NCBI GenBank assembly: GCA_947462335.1 | Contig: OX381717.1 | Location: 48,713,523 to 48,777,522, forward strand | Source: Harmothoe impar | Lineage: Eukaryota > Annelida > Polychaeta > Phyllodocida > Polynoidae | DNA: 64,000 bases | Reading direction: 5' to 3' | Shown here: positions 44,200 to 57,405 of the stretch, in pieces | Layout: each line of letters starts with the position of its first letter | Numbering within the stretch: the first letter of the stretch is position 1 | The notes under the pieces: model-generated | What the model saw: only the letters and a program-made list of their open reading frames with translations | What the model was told of the DNA's origin: nothing | Database searches by the model: none | Translations under genes and position numbers: made by a program

Positions 44200-44465
44200 C
44201 CATTTTAAAACAACTCTAGTGTGCCTGGAACCAGTCCCAATCCGCCATTAGTCTACTCTAAACACCAACACTAATACAATCCTAAATCTCCTCTAGATCC
44301 CTCCAACACATTGGGTACCAATATTTAGGAGCTTCACTGGGTTTTAATGAGTCCAAGACTTGTCAAAGTGGACACACACCAGAACGCAGCGGCAAGTTGC
44401 CAGTGAGCGATAATGGGTCCCCGGGGCTAATTTCCTCTAATATCGCTCGCCCAGCGCCCCCTCTT
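44200..44465. promoter_or_regulatory. promoter-like island 17: inverted pair of GCGATAATA motifs
   Basis: GCCGCCATTTTAAAAC (about 44205) is YY1-type. GAGCGATAATGGG at 44405-44417 and the inverted CTCTAATATCGCTCGCCC at 44435-44452 are two copies of the unassigned motif facing each other across 17 bp. The second abuts CCAGCGCCCCCT (44451-44462), a minus-strand CTCF-like core. Confidence 0.5.
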
Positions 44466-44469
44466 AATT

Positions 44470-45555
44470 ACCAGTGCACCTCCCAGTTGTCATTCATTTA
44501 TCTAATTACCACATCACTATTGCAGATTACTGCAGTCATGTCGTGGTTCGCCATTTGGCAGCACGCCAATTTTCCTATAGCTAAGTAGCGGGTTGTGCCA
44601 TATATGATGAGCAACCATCTTTCACATGTCCCCCGAGGCGACAACCTGGTTAAGTAAATAAAAAAACACTCCAAACTGATTCCATCAAGCTTGAATGTGA
44701 AGTGCTGAACAATGTGAAAGTCCCCCCTCCTCTCCCCCCAAAAATTTCACCAAGATAATTTTTAAATGGGTTCAGAAATTGAATAAAATTTGGTAATTTG
44801 ACTGATAATTGCTTTAGCTGAGACAAAGGCAACTGAACAGCATATTTCGGAAGAGCCAGATTTACTCAGCTACAAGCAAAGATAACTCTTACAGATATCA
44901 TGTGCAATTTCAATACTAATATAGTGCTTGTTCCACCTTAATGTATTGCACATATTAAAGGAAAGGACCATCAATAATACACCCTGGTTCCGCTTTGTAG
45001 ATCATCACAGCACTATATTGGGAAATAGACATGTACAACACAGGGTACCAAGTTACAGTCCTATACAACTGCAGTTCATTCACTTCTGCTAAGATCTAAG
45101 CAACAGATTCTAATCACTGAGGCAAGGGTCTGCTAGAACTCAATTTGGAACAGAATGACAAAAATTGGGTTAGAATTTCACAGAGGAGAGATTACCATTA
45201 GGTGGGAGCTCTACTAGCTGTTTCTAATTAGAATAGACAAGTTGAGTGGAAACTATTTGATATCAATTAGCTGATCATAGTGGTGGCTGATATTCTAGTG
45301 GGGCACAGTCTGGTGTTAATTAACCTGAAGATGAAAAATGGTGTCACTAATTGGCTTGATAAAAGCCAGAGCTGAACTGTTCTATAATGAGAAATGGGAC
45401 AAAGTCAACCTAGTAGATTGGAAATTGATTTTGAAGGTGGAAGCTAGTGATTTATCACATTGATTTTATTTGTATATAAACATTGCAATTAGAATGGCAA
45501 TAGTATGCAGGTTATGCAATAAAAATTAATAGACATACATTAAAAATGAGTTTGA
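44470..45555. other. no gene recognised
   Basis: AT-rich. If the neighbouring exon candidate is real, this is intron on its downstream side. Confidence 0.4.
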
Positions 45556-45562
45556 AACATAC

Positions 45563-45617
45563 CTCAGTCCCATAGTAAGACAGAACACCCCAGCATTCAT
45601 ATGGAAGTTGTACATAC
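45563..45617 (-). CDS. candidate internal exon, 55 nt, unidentified protein
   Basis: Read on the minus strand, a strong acceptor (AATAAC branch-like word, then CTTCTCTTTTCCTCTCTTCT then CTAG) precedes the exon, which starts GTATGTACAACTTCC and ends GGGACTGAG before donor GTATGTTTC. Skipping one base reads YVQLPYECWGVLSYYGTE and ends in phase 0; skipping two reads MYNFHMNAGVFCLTMGL. The third frame has a stop. Both open frames continue into the open frames of 15804-15851 when joined, and the closed frames coincide too. The two exons begin with the same GTATGT and may be related. Family not recognised. A chance splice-like arrangement in intergenic DNA is possible. Confidence 0.4.
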
Positions 45618-45624
45618 CTAGAGA

Positions 45625-47880
45625 AGAGAGGAAAAGAGAAGTTGTTATTATATCATACAGTGACACAGCATACATTATGACAATGATGAGGAAACTGTTC
45701 GAATGTGAATGTGTGAGAACTCATCCTTGGGAAGTAGGGCACATGAGAACAATAGATTAGTCACTTCCTACCCATGCAATCGTTCAAAATTAAAATAATC
45801 CCTAATGAAATGATTGATTGTCAATGTAATTCAATTTATATCTACAGTTTTCAATGGGACATTTTGACTAGTAATATTAACCATTCAGAGAGACAAGCTG
45901 GAACAAAACATGTATTATCATAGGTTTGCCTTTAATTCAATTAAACTTTAAGACAAAATCTAAAGACAAATAAAATGAAGATACATGGACAATTGTTCAC
46001 GACAATTGTTAAGGTTTATCCCACAAGGAGAAGCCATGTGAATTAACCCTCAGTGGTGAACAATTTGATTAAAATCCACCGACCCCCCCCCTGTTGTTAA
46101 AAAATGACCACTCCCTAACATGGGTGTGAAACATGGCATACTTTGGTTAAATCAATGGGACTGCTGTTTATATATTGGTATCCATGGAAACACGACCCAT
46201 AGATATTGACTAGTTCACATTGCTTCTACTAGGTGTCTGATTTCACACACGCCTATTGGACTCAAACCAAACAGATTGTGTATGAGTTCTATGGCTCGCG
46301 GATGATAAACAAAATCAATCACAAGCTCGAAAGCACATCATGAGTATGAAAATGAATCTCCATTGTGAAAGCAATCATGAAGGAGCAGAGTAATGGAGAA
46401 GTCGCAAATCGACTTTCTTTGAAAATGACACAGGTGGATCTAAAGTCATCGATGCAAGAAAACAGGACCCGTATGTCGTGAAACATGCGTGACAAAATCA
46501 TGACACCGTACACTAATCGGGCTGATGGTTTCTTATGCCTAAAAGAGTCACCAGATTGTAAGTTGAAGGGAGGTGGAAAATATTCATCACAATATATTTG
46601 CAAGATTTATCAAATGGGGAGGTTGAAATAGAAGTTCCATGTCTATATGCCTATTAATGAAATAATGAAGACTGAAAAAAATTAAATGTGAAATAAGAAA
46701 ACTCACTGACAGATAAATCCCAAAAAGTGAAAAAAGTTATTTCTGCACCTAGACATCAGATGTAGCATATTCCATCCTAACCCTATCACTGTCATTTTGA
46801 AAGCAACTCACCAAGATTTAAGCTATCTTCCCACTCCCTAAAGCCACCATTTATCCCCCTCTCTCCATGGGGAAATCACATTTAGGGGTAGGGCCATAGA
46901 GTTGTGGTCAGCCCTGGGGGCATGGGGAGGTCAGTGGGGACAGGGTCCAGTGTAGAGGTCAGTCAGAAGGTCAAACCCCCTCCCCCCCCTTCTAAGGTGT
47001 GTGAGGTGACTGTCATTGCTGAGGCATTGCGCTTCAACAGACAGCGAACTAGCTCTACTTTTTGAATCACCTGATTCAGAGTTTAAATCCTAGCATTGCC
47101 TGCTATGTGGAAAACCCTCCTTCTTCTAATATCTTTAGCCACCTGTATTACCCCAATTCATGACCACCTGTATTACCTAGGCCATAAAGTGACCAATTTA
47201 CTGGGACAATCATGACCCCCTAACCTACCCCTACTCTCCCATCTCTCCCTCTAGTGACCAATATATCCCACTGAATCTCAGTCCCCCACTATTCCCCCCC
47301 TTCCCCTCTCACTACTCCCTCACCCCCTCCCCCATCAGTAAGGCAGGTCAGGTAAGGAGGGACATTCAGGGACTTAATGAGTGGGACAGGGGGGTTTAAT
47401 GAGTAAGCATGGACTTAGTACTCAACAGGGTGACCTGTATGATTCATCATGCCCCCTGCCCCCACCATCCTCCCCTCCCTGCCTCCTGCAGAGTCTAGCT
47501 GTCACACTGACCACTAAACCACTGCCCAATACTCACTGAGACACACCCTTATTATGGTAAACCTTCTGTGCAAGTACTACATTTGTGGATTTGAAGTTGG
47601 GTTTATATTAATATGTTTAAATGAAATAAAGGTCACACAGTTAGTTTTTTTCCTTGGGGACTTTGAGAATTTCCTATAAACCTGATGCATTGGAAAACCT
47701 CTCTCAGTGTTCCATGTATAACCGAAGGCATATAACATTAAGATCCATATTAGAAAATGTATGATAATTTCTGAATCCTAGAGAAGCACAATCTCTATCG
47801 CGACATATTACGAGACAATTTCTTACCCCGTTTGGATTCCCATAGCTTTTCTAACCACGTACTCACCTCCCAGACATCCA
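45625..47880. other. no gene; minor motifs only
   Basis: GTATCCATGGAAAC at 46178-46191 is a variant RFX X-box. GAGTTTAAATCC near 47080 is B-box-like without a partner. About 46915-46990 is GGTCA-rich and 46976-46990 C-rich. No supported exon. Confidence 0.4.
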
Positions 47881-47884
47881 CTCA

Positions 47885-47925
47885 TCACCCCCTGTTGGTC
47901 ACAGTGTCTCCCCCTGCTGGCAGGT
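47885..47925 (-). promoter_or_regulatory. two tandem CTCF-like sites
   Basis: CACCCCCTGTTGGTC (47886-47900) and TCTCCCCCTGCTGGCAGG (47907-47924) are both minus-strand CTCF-like cores (CAACAGGGGG and CCAGCAGGGGG) 21 bp apart in the same orientation. A minus-strand donor GTGAGTACG also lies just left, but the implied exon reading is unconvincing. Confidence 0.5.
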
Positions 47926-47934
47926 CAGGAAACC

Positions 47935-49565
47935 AGTAACAATAGGGGTGCCCCAGGACACAGCGGTGGGCAGCTTAGGTCCCTCAACTCATTTAATCAA
48001 CATGTGCAGGCCCCAGACTGGGTGTCTTTGGTGAGGTAGGCCTCCAAGATTGGTCTTTGGTTCACTTTACTTCAGTATCATTCATGCATAAGATGACATG
48101 AAGCATTGCCCCTCAAGGATTATCTTTTATCAGGGGTATTTGCTATGGATAGCACATGGAGGGGAGATTCTATAAGAAATTGAGGAGATTATATGAGTGC
48201 AATGGCAACAGTTAAATCATAGGCGTCAATAATGCTCAGAACTTTTCTACGTTTTAGAGCCATAATACTATGCATGTGTCAATGTTTAGTCTCAGTGTGT
48301 ACAAAGAACTAGTGCATCTATATATGAATCAATTATAAGACGCAATATAGGTTTTCCTAACAGAAAACAAATTGTACACTAGCCAGACATCCATTTTCCA
48401 TGGTTATCATCTTCCAATCTAAAATTTGTCCTTATATAGTACAAATCCAGTATTATCCCCTTATAGTAGAACTCCCCAGCCTATCCTAGTATTGTAAGGT
48501 AAATGGTGCTACGACTACATGTAGGCTGACATTTATTGTGATGGGAGAATTGGGTTGGTTCAGACAGGCATTGGAGCATTGCATGACAAGACCAATGTTC
48601 TCATTCGCTGTAGCTGACCACAGCCCAGACTAGCCTGATTAATGGGAAGAAGGTCAGCTAGCAAGGTAGGGCAAAACTCTCTTGTAGCAGGGCTTCTAAA
48701 TCAATGATAAATCTTATTCATTATTAGTCACACATTCAAGCCTCAACCTAATATCAAATAAATTTACTCAGTGACTCTTGGCAGATTCAGCTCTCCATGG
48801 GCTTTACCGTCTAACAAAAATACAACCTTTACTCCCAGTAATTAAAGCCTTCAAAAATCATAATTGTCATACCTTAACCTAGTTATTTGCTGCTGGCAGC
48901 TTTACATTGAATATGATATAGTAGTGACCTAGTATCACACTTTTGAGTTGGACAGAGTTTACTAAGCTACTACTGGGAGATGGGTATCCAATCCAGGTCA
49001 CTTTCTGCCCGTCAGCTGTGGGTGTTCTCACTGGTAAGACCATGTAATGAGTACATGGAGGGGAGGAGATGGGGGAGGGATAAATTGGTAGGAGCTAGAG
49101 GTAGGGATGCATTGAAGTAGTGGGTGAGGGGGGTGATAAGAGGGGGGAGCGATCTGATGATTAGGGTTGTAGGATTGGGGAATGCAGCAGGGGGTGAGTG
49201 GCTTGAAGGCATCTGGAGTTTGGCAGCTGAGGAAGATTTGGAATTGAGATGGATCTGGGGGAAGGGAACATTGTATGCAGATATATAGTGATATAATTAT
49301 GGGCTACATGGTGGGGGGGGGGGGTAGTTACTTTAAAATCAATGTGTAGCCTCTCATTCACTTGTTAACATTAGGTTATTTTGCATATATGTATAGGCCT
49401 AATCAATACAATAAATTGAGATATCCATGGTACCTCTATAGAGGTATTGTATTGTATCTCACATCAAAAGGACATATTATTCTATCTAGAGAGTGGTATG
49501 CACTAGTAAAGTGTAGGAATCGAGAGCTTATCCTAGATTCTTAACCACTACAAATAACCTTATCA
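47935..49565. other. no gene recognised
   Basis: Mostly AT-rich; a G13 run near 49313-49325. No exon or repeat copy. Confidence 0.45.
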
Positions 49566-49572
49566 TTTGTCC

Positions 49573-49778
49573 AAAAAGGTTAATGTTCCCCTGCAATTAC
49601 CAACGCCAAGCAAGGTGCAACCCAGGGTCATTCCCCAAGGTCATCAAACTTTCTGCAAGGTTACTGTAAAGGTCACTTCCCAAGGTTAACCTTAATCTAT
49701 TTATAGTAATCCAATCCTGAAGGTCACCAGCTCAATGTCACCCTAAAGGTTAGTCCAAGGTCATTTCCTCCAGGGTCA
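49573..49778 (+). promoter_or_regulatory. cluster of about twelve AAGGTCA-like half-sites
   Basis: AAGGTCA, AGGGTCA, AAAGGTTA and close variants occur about twelve times on the same strand in roughly 205 bp, often followed by ACTTCCC or CATTTCC. This looks either like a homotypic nuclear-receptor (ERR/NR5A-type half-site) cluster or a decayed tandem repeat whose unit contains the half-site. Irregular spacing favours the first slightly. Confidence 0.5.
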
Positions 49779-49784
49779 CTTCCC

Positions 49785-51735
49785 CACTCCCACATGTGGG
49801 ATGACATTGGTTTAGTTGTAATTCACTATGTGGACAATGGTTTGTTTAAAGGATTCCCTCACTACCAGCCCTTTGCCCCCGGTCCCTAAATTCTCCCTAT
49901 TCGCTTTTCCTGTCCTTCCCTATATCATTTTATTTTCACGGCCATGGGGAGTAGTCATATTTCTCTGTTTAATTCCTCCATCTCCTCTCTTTCCCGTATT
50001 CTATCTCTTTATGTTTATATTTAACATACACACTTTTCATCATCAGACTTATCTCTGCTTCTTGAAAATATTTATTTTACCCTGACTATCCCCTTTGACA
50101 CAGCCATCTCCTCTAGCATCCACAGGTTTACCCGACACACACAGACAGTACTATAAGAGGTTTAACTTAGCTCAGACAGCGTGTGGGAGAGCAGCTCAGG
50201 GTGAGCCGTGAGCAGGTCTAAGTGCTCACCGAGTCACTCACTGAGTCAGGATCAATATAACAGGCACTGTGTGGGGGAGGAGGAGGTCTGGTACTGGTCT
50301 CATACCGCAGAATAATATGGTGATGACACAGTATAGACAGGAGTACACACTAGTAAATAGTAAATGTTACACATCTACAATTATGAATGACAAATGACAC
50401 AAATGATTAATATGTTTTTGTAGATATTGTGCATTATCAGCTTAAACCTTTTGAGACATATTGGAAAATAATTATGATATTCATTGATGCTAGTGCTGAA
50501 TATCATTATTTCATTGGTGTGACAGAGCAACATGGGTGTGGTGAGTGGTACTGCTATTTTAGGTTTTGAAAGCAGTAGGCAATTTAGATTTGTAGTGCTG
50601 AATTGAGACTTCCCAATCAAGGATAATTCATAATGGACAACATACTGGTCTAGACTGATGAATATTCTGGTCCTCAACCCAATTATAAATCAACATACTG
50701 GAAAGGAATAAATCTGAAAAGATATCTAAACATAGCGAAGGTAAGGCTAATGCATATATATATGATACCATTGTGGAACACCATTCTGCGAACACATGCA
50801 TGTACACCACTGACCTGGAATGCTCCTGTATGATTTAGTCCACTGGGGTGTACATGACAGTGTCATTGATTTGTGCTAATGTGCTGACACCCATCCCCTG
50901 ACACTACTGTCACACCCAACCTCCTGTCAATACAAAACCCATTTTGCTGTCAATACCCCATCATGAATATGTACTTAATTTCACACTCCCCACAATACTC
51001 CAGTGCTAAATAATTCAATACTACATTTAACTCCCAACCACTAAGCCTGCATGTAAATCTCCTGTTCATTGAAATTCGATTAAAGCTTCCCCAGGTTTAA
51101 CCAAAAATACAAACAGTAACTTACATTTCTAATAGTCATCCCAATAGAACCAATAGATTTATTTGACAGTTTGATATTGAATTCATGATGGTAATAGTCC
51201 ACGTGGACATGTTTATGTCTGTGTGATGAGGTTGTAAAAAGAGTGGGGAATGGTTGTAGGTGAATTAATAGTTTGTGAATCCCAGCAGAGTGGTACACAT
51301 GAAATATTCACCATTTCTAGTCTGAATAGGGTATCATTATTGGCCTGGTAGAGTCTAACTACTGAGCAGCAGATTCTGTATAGGCCTAGGGGAGATGCTC
51401 AGTAATGTGGGAGCAGCTCAGAGCTGCATATTGTAGCCTAAAATAAGGGAACAACTCTGTCAAATGCCACAGTATAGACTTTGAGAACCATGGGGATCAG
51501 ATAGTGATTCTAAGGACCATCTCAAATTATCAGTTCCAAGCTTAATGCAATGGTATTTCCATGGAGCATTTTCTTAACATTAAGGAAGTTCTCAAGCAGC
51601 AGCTGCACCAACTGCTCAATAATGCCTACAAAGACACATGGCTTTTGACAGTTGCAAGGTTAAAATAGACATTGTGTCATGTAATACTTTGACCGAGGTT
51701 TTAATTAATGTCATCCTTGGAAAACAATTTAAATG
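49785..51735. other. no gene recognised
   Basis: AT-rich 2 kb, with no repeat-family copies and only short unrecognised frames. Confidence 0.45.
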
Positions 51736-51834
51736 ATGCTGTCCCGCCATTTTAATATGAGGAAATGCAATATTTTTCATTTTAACTCCCCCAGTGCAGT
51801 TCAGTATCAAGGGTCAGAATGAAAATGGGTATGC

Positions 51835-52085
51835 TGTGGGCTGGGGGATGGGAGGGATGGAGGGATGGGTGTGGATAGGAGGGAACTGTATGGATGGGGA
51901 AGGGAAGGTGAGTATAGAAAAGCAATTGAGAGGGAGGAGATGGAGAGAATGTGAGGGGAAGGTGGAAAGGACTGGAGAGGAGGAACAGGAAGGGAAGGAT
52001 GGGGATGAGTGAGGAGAGACAGACACTGAGGGGATGGGAGTAGGTGAGGGGTTGGGGAAGGGGATGGGGAGTTACTGGAGGTGCT
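51835..52085. repeat. polypurine tract
   Basis: About 250 bp of GGGATGG/GGAGGGAAGG-type A/G-rich sequence. The overlapping Ser/Pro-rich minus-strand frames and Gly/Glu-rich plus-strand frames are compositional. Confidence 0.75.
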
Positions 52086-52089
52086 ACAG

Positions 52090-54270
52090 AGAGGTGGGAG
52101 CGACCAATCTGATCGAGAACCAACACTACCAATATACATCTCCGAGAGCTTCAAGCTTACACCATAGGCACCACTCTCCTAGCAACTTCTTAGTGCTTGA
52201 CAAGAACAAGGAACTGACCTAAAGACATACATTTGCCACTGGTGACTAAAGATGACTGTAAACTTACAGAGACTACAGCACTCTTTGTGGCCACCTAACG
52301 TCTCGTAATAGAATGAGGCAGGGACATGCAGTGTGAGTGGGAGGAGGTGAAGGGGTGGGGGAGGAGAGGGTCTGAAAACACCATGGCCGCCATTACCGGA
52401 GTATGACTCATCAGTATTGATCCTGACTAGGTACCGGTGCCCTCACTACCAGAAATGTTCACTGCTATTTTATTTCTGCTACCATAGAGTCAAAATAATT
52501 CATAATAAATTTAATTCTGTCTAAACCTTAAAGTCCTGAGTGTATGGCAGATCTATAGTATCAAATCTTCATCATTATGGTTTTGGAGGGCATGACTGGA
52601 TAATGAGTGAATTCAAAAATAAAATTGTTACATTCATTTTTGTTATACTTTTATGAGACCAAGGCATCCCATCTACCTCTAGGGCTGGTACAGGTACACT
52701 TGTGGGTGGAAATAGACGTGTGTAGGTCAGTGTCATCAATTAATCATTCACCATCACACTATTTAATCCACATTAAATATTTACATGATACATGGTAATA
52801 ATCCTGATACAAATAAGCTCAGATGTGTAATTATTGAGGGTACACCACCTTACTGTTTCAACATATATAAACTTTATATTTTATGCACTTCCTTATAATA
52901 AAATGTTGTTCAAAAATAAGAGAATACTGATGAGGAATATTGCAAATCTAACAGATATCTTGTTATAACACTGGCATACCATTCAAGCCTCTGGCACATG
53001 CAGTGCACTAGTGTTACTGTTACAAAAACAACTCATTCCTTATACATTATGTTTCCACTCCCTTCTGTTATCTTCACAGTAGGCCTGAACTCATCACTGA
53101 TGATTTATTTTCCATTTCAATGTCTCCCACAGCAAATGAACTCATCTCACAACTGCTAATAATTTTTGCCATTGGTAATAGCACAGTGGGGGTGTGAACA
53201 TTATACATGAATATTGCAGAAGTGGCTTGCTTAGTGATGCCTAGACTGTGAGCAAGCATATAGGCCTATATTTAAAGAGTCCAAACCTTCCTATATAATA
53301 TTGTGTACAGATTCCGATTAAAATATAAAAATGCTTTTCTGAATAAAAATAATTTTATTTCAGTTTTCTGCAGTAGGAGGACATCAGACAGCTAAGACTT
53401 GTATTTGTCAAAGCGGGGAAGAAATATCTGTGCTCCACTAATGTGTAATCCTAGGAATTTTCCTCGATATAGTATAACCTTTGCAAACACAGCTTGCATG
53501 TGTATCTCTCATGAATTAGTATATCCCTAATGCAGCATGATTTAAATAGTATGGGTTAAAGTTTAAAATGCAATTAAACCACAATATTGCTCTACACAAA
53601 ATAGGAAGATAATATAATGTGCTTTCCGACCCCTTAACTCGCAATCATTTGGGATGTAAACATTTATGATCCAATAGACATGCTAGAGCACTAAAACTAT
53701 CCAATAGAATATGCATCATGACTAATAAGATTAGCTTAATATTTCCTAATCTCTGTTATTTATGCAAAAGCTGCTAATCAAGATTATTTATACACACACA
53801 GCAGCGATCAAGCCATAATGAGCTTAGATTTGTATCTTAATCTCTTTAAGCCTTATGGGAACCATATTCACTGGGAGTTTATGGTTAACTCATACCAATC
53901 ATGGAAATGGACTGGGATATGATTTATATGTCCTGTGACATATTCATAGACATACCTCAGGATTAAGTCAGTGAATAATGAAAGCAACATGAGTCACAAA
54001 TAAATGACATACTATGGAAAACTTGCTGATGATTGGAGTAACACAAAATGTAAAATAATTATTGATTATCAAATAGACTGAAGTTGATGAATAATGACAG
54101 CTTAAAGGCCTTGAATTATATTAAATTCACACCATGAATAAAACCAGTCACCAGTGAGTATAAAACCACTTTGATTGTTCTTGAAATGAAAGAAAGGATG
54201 GGTATATTGATGAATTTCTAATCCTTAATGACAGGGGCAAGATTTAAAATGTTAACACAATTTCCTCTAT
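52090..54270. other. no gene; one YY1-type site
   Basis: CCATGGCCGCCATTACCGG near 52382 is a small YY1-type cluster. The rest is AT-rich without recognised features. Confidence 0.4.
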
Positions 54271-54279
54271 TAGCTTGGA

Positions 54280-54500
54280 AAGGCCAGTTCGAACCAGGTT
54301 CACCGCTCTGCAGCATTCGCAACCTGTCGCAACCGATTCGAGGCAGGACGAGGGCAGGGTTAAAGAAAAGAAACAAAAAGGTGAAAATGCCCGCTAATTC
54401 TGCGATATCGACCAGCTTGACATTTTAATTTCAGGAGGGAAATAAAAGATGGCAAAGGTAATGAGTAGTGTCAGGGCTTCCCACTAGAGGGCAGATGGGG
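54280..54500. promoter_or_regulatory. island 18 with a strong CTCF-like site
   Basis: CCCACTAGAGGGCAGATGGG from 54480 is one of the two best CTCF-core matches in the window. The preceding 54280-54350 is CpG-richer (CAGCATTCGCAACCTGTCGC, ACCGATTCGAGG). Confidence 0.5.
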
Positions 54501-54504
54501 CGGT

Positions 54505-56015
54505 GTTGGAAACAAGAAGTAATCGTGGTAAAAGCCACCCAGGACACTATGCATGTGGGATTGGCCACCCAACAGATGAGATTGGAGAATTTTAATTGCA
54601 AAATCAAACCTGAGATAGAATATGGTAACCGAATCTCACCCATAGCTATGAATCATGAGATAGCTATGAGATTTACCAGACTAGTTAGGGATCATGACGA
54701 TTAGGCTAGGTAGCATTGATAACTGCAAATAGATGGCTTCGGTATTCAGAGACTAGCTATCCAGTATAATATATGTGAATAGCCAACATTAATTAGCATT
54801 TTCTTTCTATTTATCAAAAGCTCTAATATCAGTTAACAAACTGATAAATTTGTAGGTCCATATATTTTAAGGTTACCCAATATTGTAACTCTTACATTGG
54901 GTAAAAATATTTCCTTATCCCTGGATATTTATATAGCTGTGATGGCATTTCATACAGTACTCTGGTGTTTTGTACAGTACTGTATGTTACTATGGTGTTT
55001 TGTATGTAGGCTGGTACCTGGTATGCCTAGTCTAGTATCAGTTAAAGGTGGCTCTAGGTCAACCAGGAATGACTCATGGGTTTTGGGTTCTGCTGGTTCC
55101 TGTACATCTCGTGAGCAGTGACATATTTGGATGGGTACCAGCAAAATGCAGCTGGTGACACCAGTGAAGAGAGGGGGCACAGCTGGAGGGGAGTATTGGT
55201 AGAGACCAATAAAAATAGAGGGGGAAGCAGAAAGGAAGAGAGATAGAGATAGAGTGGTGGATGACAGGGGAGCAGAACGGGAGAGAAATGAATTACAAAA
55301 TTAACAGAACCCTGGGGGTTGCTAGAGTAAGGAATGCATTGTAAATGACCCATACTAGTTATAATGTACAGCCTTAAGCAGAAAAAGGAGGACATGAGGT
55401 ATCACCAGTGAACATGAGAATAGTAGGCTACCATAGGGTGGAAGGAGACACAATAAGTAGCAGGACTGTGACAAACTGAGAAGGTACAAGGCGGCCTGAT
55501 ACAGCCCCAGACCACAGTAACTGTATAAGGTACAGGGGAGTCAGATACACTACACACCAGGTCAGGTACCTGATAAGGGAGGGGCCATTTATGGAGGGTA
55601 GGGTGGAAGGCAGTGGACTCCGCGAGAGGGTCCACACTTCTACCCCGCACCCCATCCCTTCCCCACGATAGGTTTAGATTCATCGATGCCAACCTTTTTC
55701 AGGTATAGTAACGCGGCAGCCCTTTTTTGTATCTTATTTTGGTTCTGCCCTCAAAAGGTGTCAGAATCTTTTTGGCCCCCCTCTAAAAAAGGGGTTTCAA
55801 TTTGGTTGCTCCTCCCAAATCCACCAACCCAATCCCTCCCCCTCCCTATGTTTGGAAATGACCACTCCCTCAGGACGGATGGCAGGTGAGGGTATAGGTT
55901 GGTGGGTGGGTGGGGGGGGGGGGGAGTGGTGTCAGAGGTGAGTCATCAGGCTGTTCAACATCTACCTGTAGCCTTATTCTGTGTACATAGTTCCTCCAAA
56001 GCCTGAGCTACTCCT
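54505..56015. other. no gene recognised
   Basis: Contains a small duplication (TGGTGTTTTGTACAGTACTG / TGGTGTTTTGTATGTAGGCT near 54962-55010) and a G13-type run near 55911-55924. No exon supported. Confidence 0.4.
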
Positions 56016-56019
56016 CACC

Positions 56020-56130
56020 CTGAGCTGCTCTTCTAAACCTTAAGTTATTGCACATCCTGAGCTGCTCTTCTAAACCTTAAGTTATTCCACATCCTGCTGC
56101 TCTTCTAAACCTTGAGCCATTCCACACACT
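56020..56130 (+). repeat. 37 bp tandem repeat, about three copies
   Basis: Unit CTGAGCTGCTCTTCTAAACC then TTAAGTTATTCCACATC; the third copy is partly shortened and diverged, with further partial GAGCTACTCC words on both sides. Confidence 0.8.
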
Positions 56131-56139
56131 GAGCTACTC

Positions 56140-57405
56140 CCCGCTATAAGCTGCTCCCAAAAGCCCTGAGTGCTCTATCCCTCACCAGAAGCCGATCCTT
56201 TAAGGTCTGAGCTACAGAGCATCAAGGTGAGCAGTTATGAAACTTCCAGGCGCAGAGAAGTAGGAGAGGATAGAATACAGGGCACAGAAGAGATGGATAA
56301 GGGCAGCTTGGAATATGGGATCGGTTTACCTCGGGCATTCCACATGTCCCCAGACATTGACAGTTCCAGACAGTGTCAGTAACCAGTTTTTCGTATGGAG
56401 AATAACATCAAAGGTCTAATAGCTAGGGGTTCATATCCAGACAGAAACTAGCACCAAATGGGGAAGTATAACCTTGTGGAATATAGATCTACATACATTG
56501 CTAGCACCAGACAGTAACCTGTTTTCATTTGGACAGCAGCATCAAAGGCCTCTGGCATCTGGTCCTGTCAGAACATGAGCTTTCAGTCACACTATACAAG
56601 CCCCCTACCTAGGTCCTCCTAGAGGTGGCAGCACCAACACCCTCCCTCTGACCTCCTCCATACAGAACTATTGACTCCAGGGTCTGAGCCTTAACCACTA
56701 AACCTGCTGATCAGAGGGTGTGGGGTTCGAATCCTTTTACAGTACAAATCCACTGAGGGCTTGGGGTGGGATTTGCTGGCCTTGTGGTCTACAGATGAGA
56801 GGGTCAAAGGTTTGTCTGGGTGCCAATCTGTCAGGGGTGGAGCTTTGAGGGGAGTCATCTGAGAGGTGCTGTCCATGTCACTAAAATGGATTCCATGTTT
56901 GCCTCAATTCAAAGCCACAAAGAGATGGTATTTATTGAGCACTGGGTTTGAGACTCAATGATGAGGTTGGCTTGTATGGCTTGTATTTACCATCTTGAAA
57001 GTGCTTTGCTTATAATCTTAAGGCTATTTAGATCAATCATGATTTCCGAGGATTTCCTATTCATATGGGATTTGATCATTTGGCCAAAGCAATCTCCAAC
57101 CTGACATCCACCCTCTGTGCATTCCCCATGCATCCCTATTTGCCTTGCCCTTTCGCTGCTTCACTAAGGCAATTCCTTCCTAAATCCTCCTCCCACATTC
57201 TCTTAGCTTTTCGTATGGGTCCCCTCACTGCTTAGCTCCCTCTGACCCCCTTCTCCATTCTCTCTTCCATGTGTGCATGCTAGCTTACCTCTCCCCTCCC
57301 CGCCTATCTTTCTAAAGAGTAGAAAGTTCTCCCTTGTCTGCCCCTTCTCTTTTCCCTCAATTTCTCTCACCTTGTCTTCTCCCACCCCATCCCCTTCCCA
57401 CCCTC
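56140..57405. other. no gene; isolated tRNA-like fragment
   Basis: TTAACCACTA (56691-56700, an inverted A box) is followed by GGGGTTCGAATCC (56722-56734, B-box-like, forward). The opposite orientations rule out a tRNA gene. No other features. Confidence 0.4.

Noticed and set aside
47040..47100. B-box-like GAGTTTAAATCC
   Set aside because: No A box upstream on the same strand.
47865..47930. Minus-strand exon with donor GTGAGTACG
   Set aside because: Only one short frame is open, it overlaps tandem CTCF-like sites, and its acceptor is weak.
56681..56734. Possible tRNA gene
   Set aside because: The A-box-like and B-box-like sequences are in opposite orientations, and no acceptor stem pairs.
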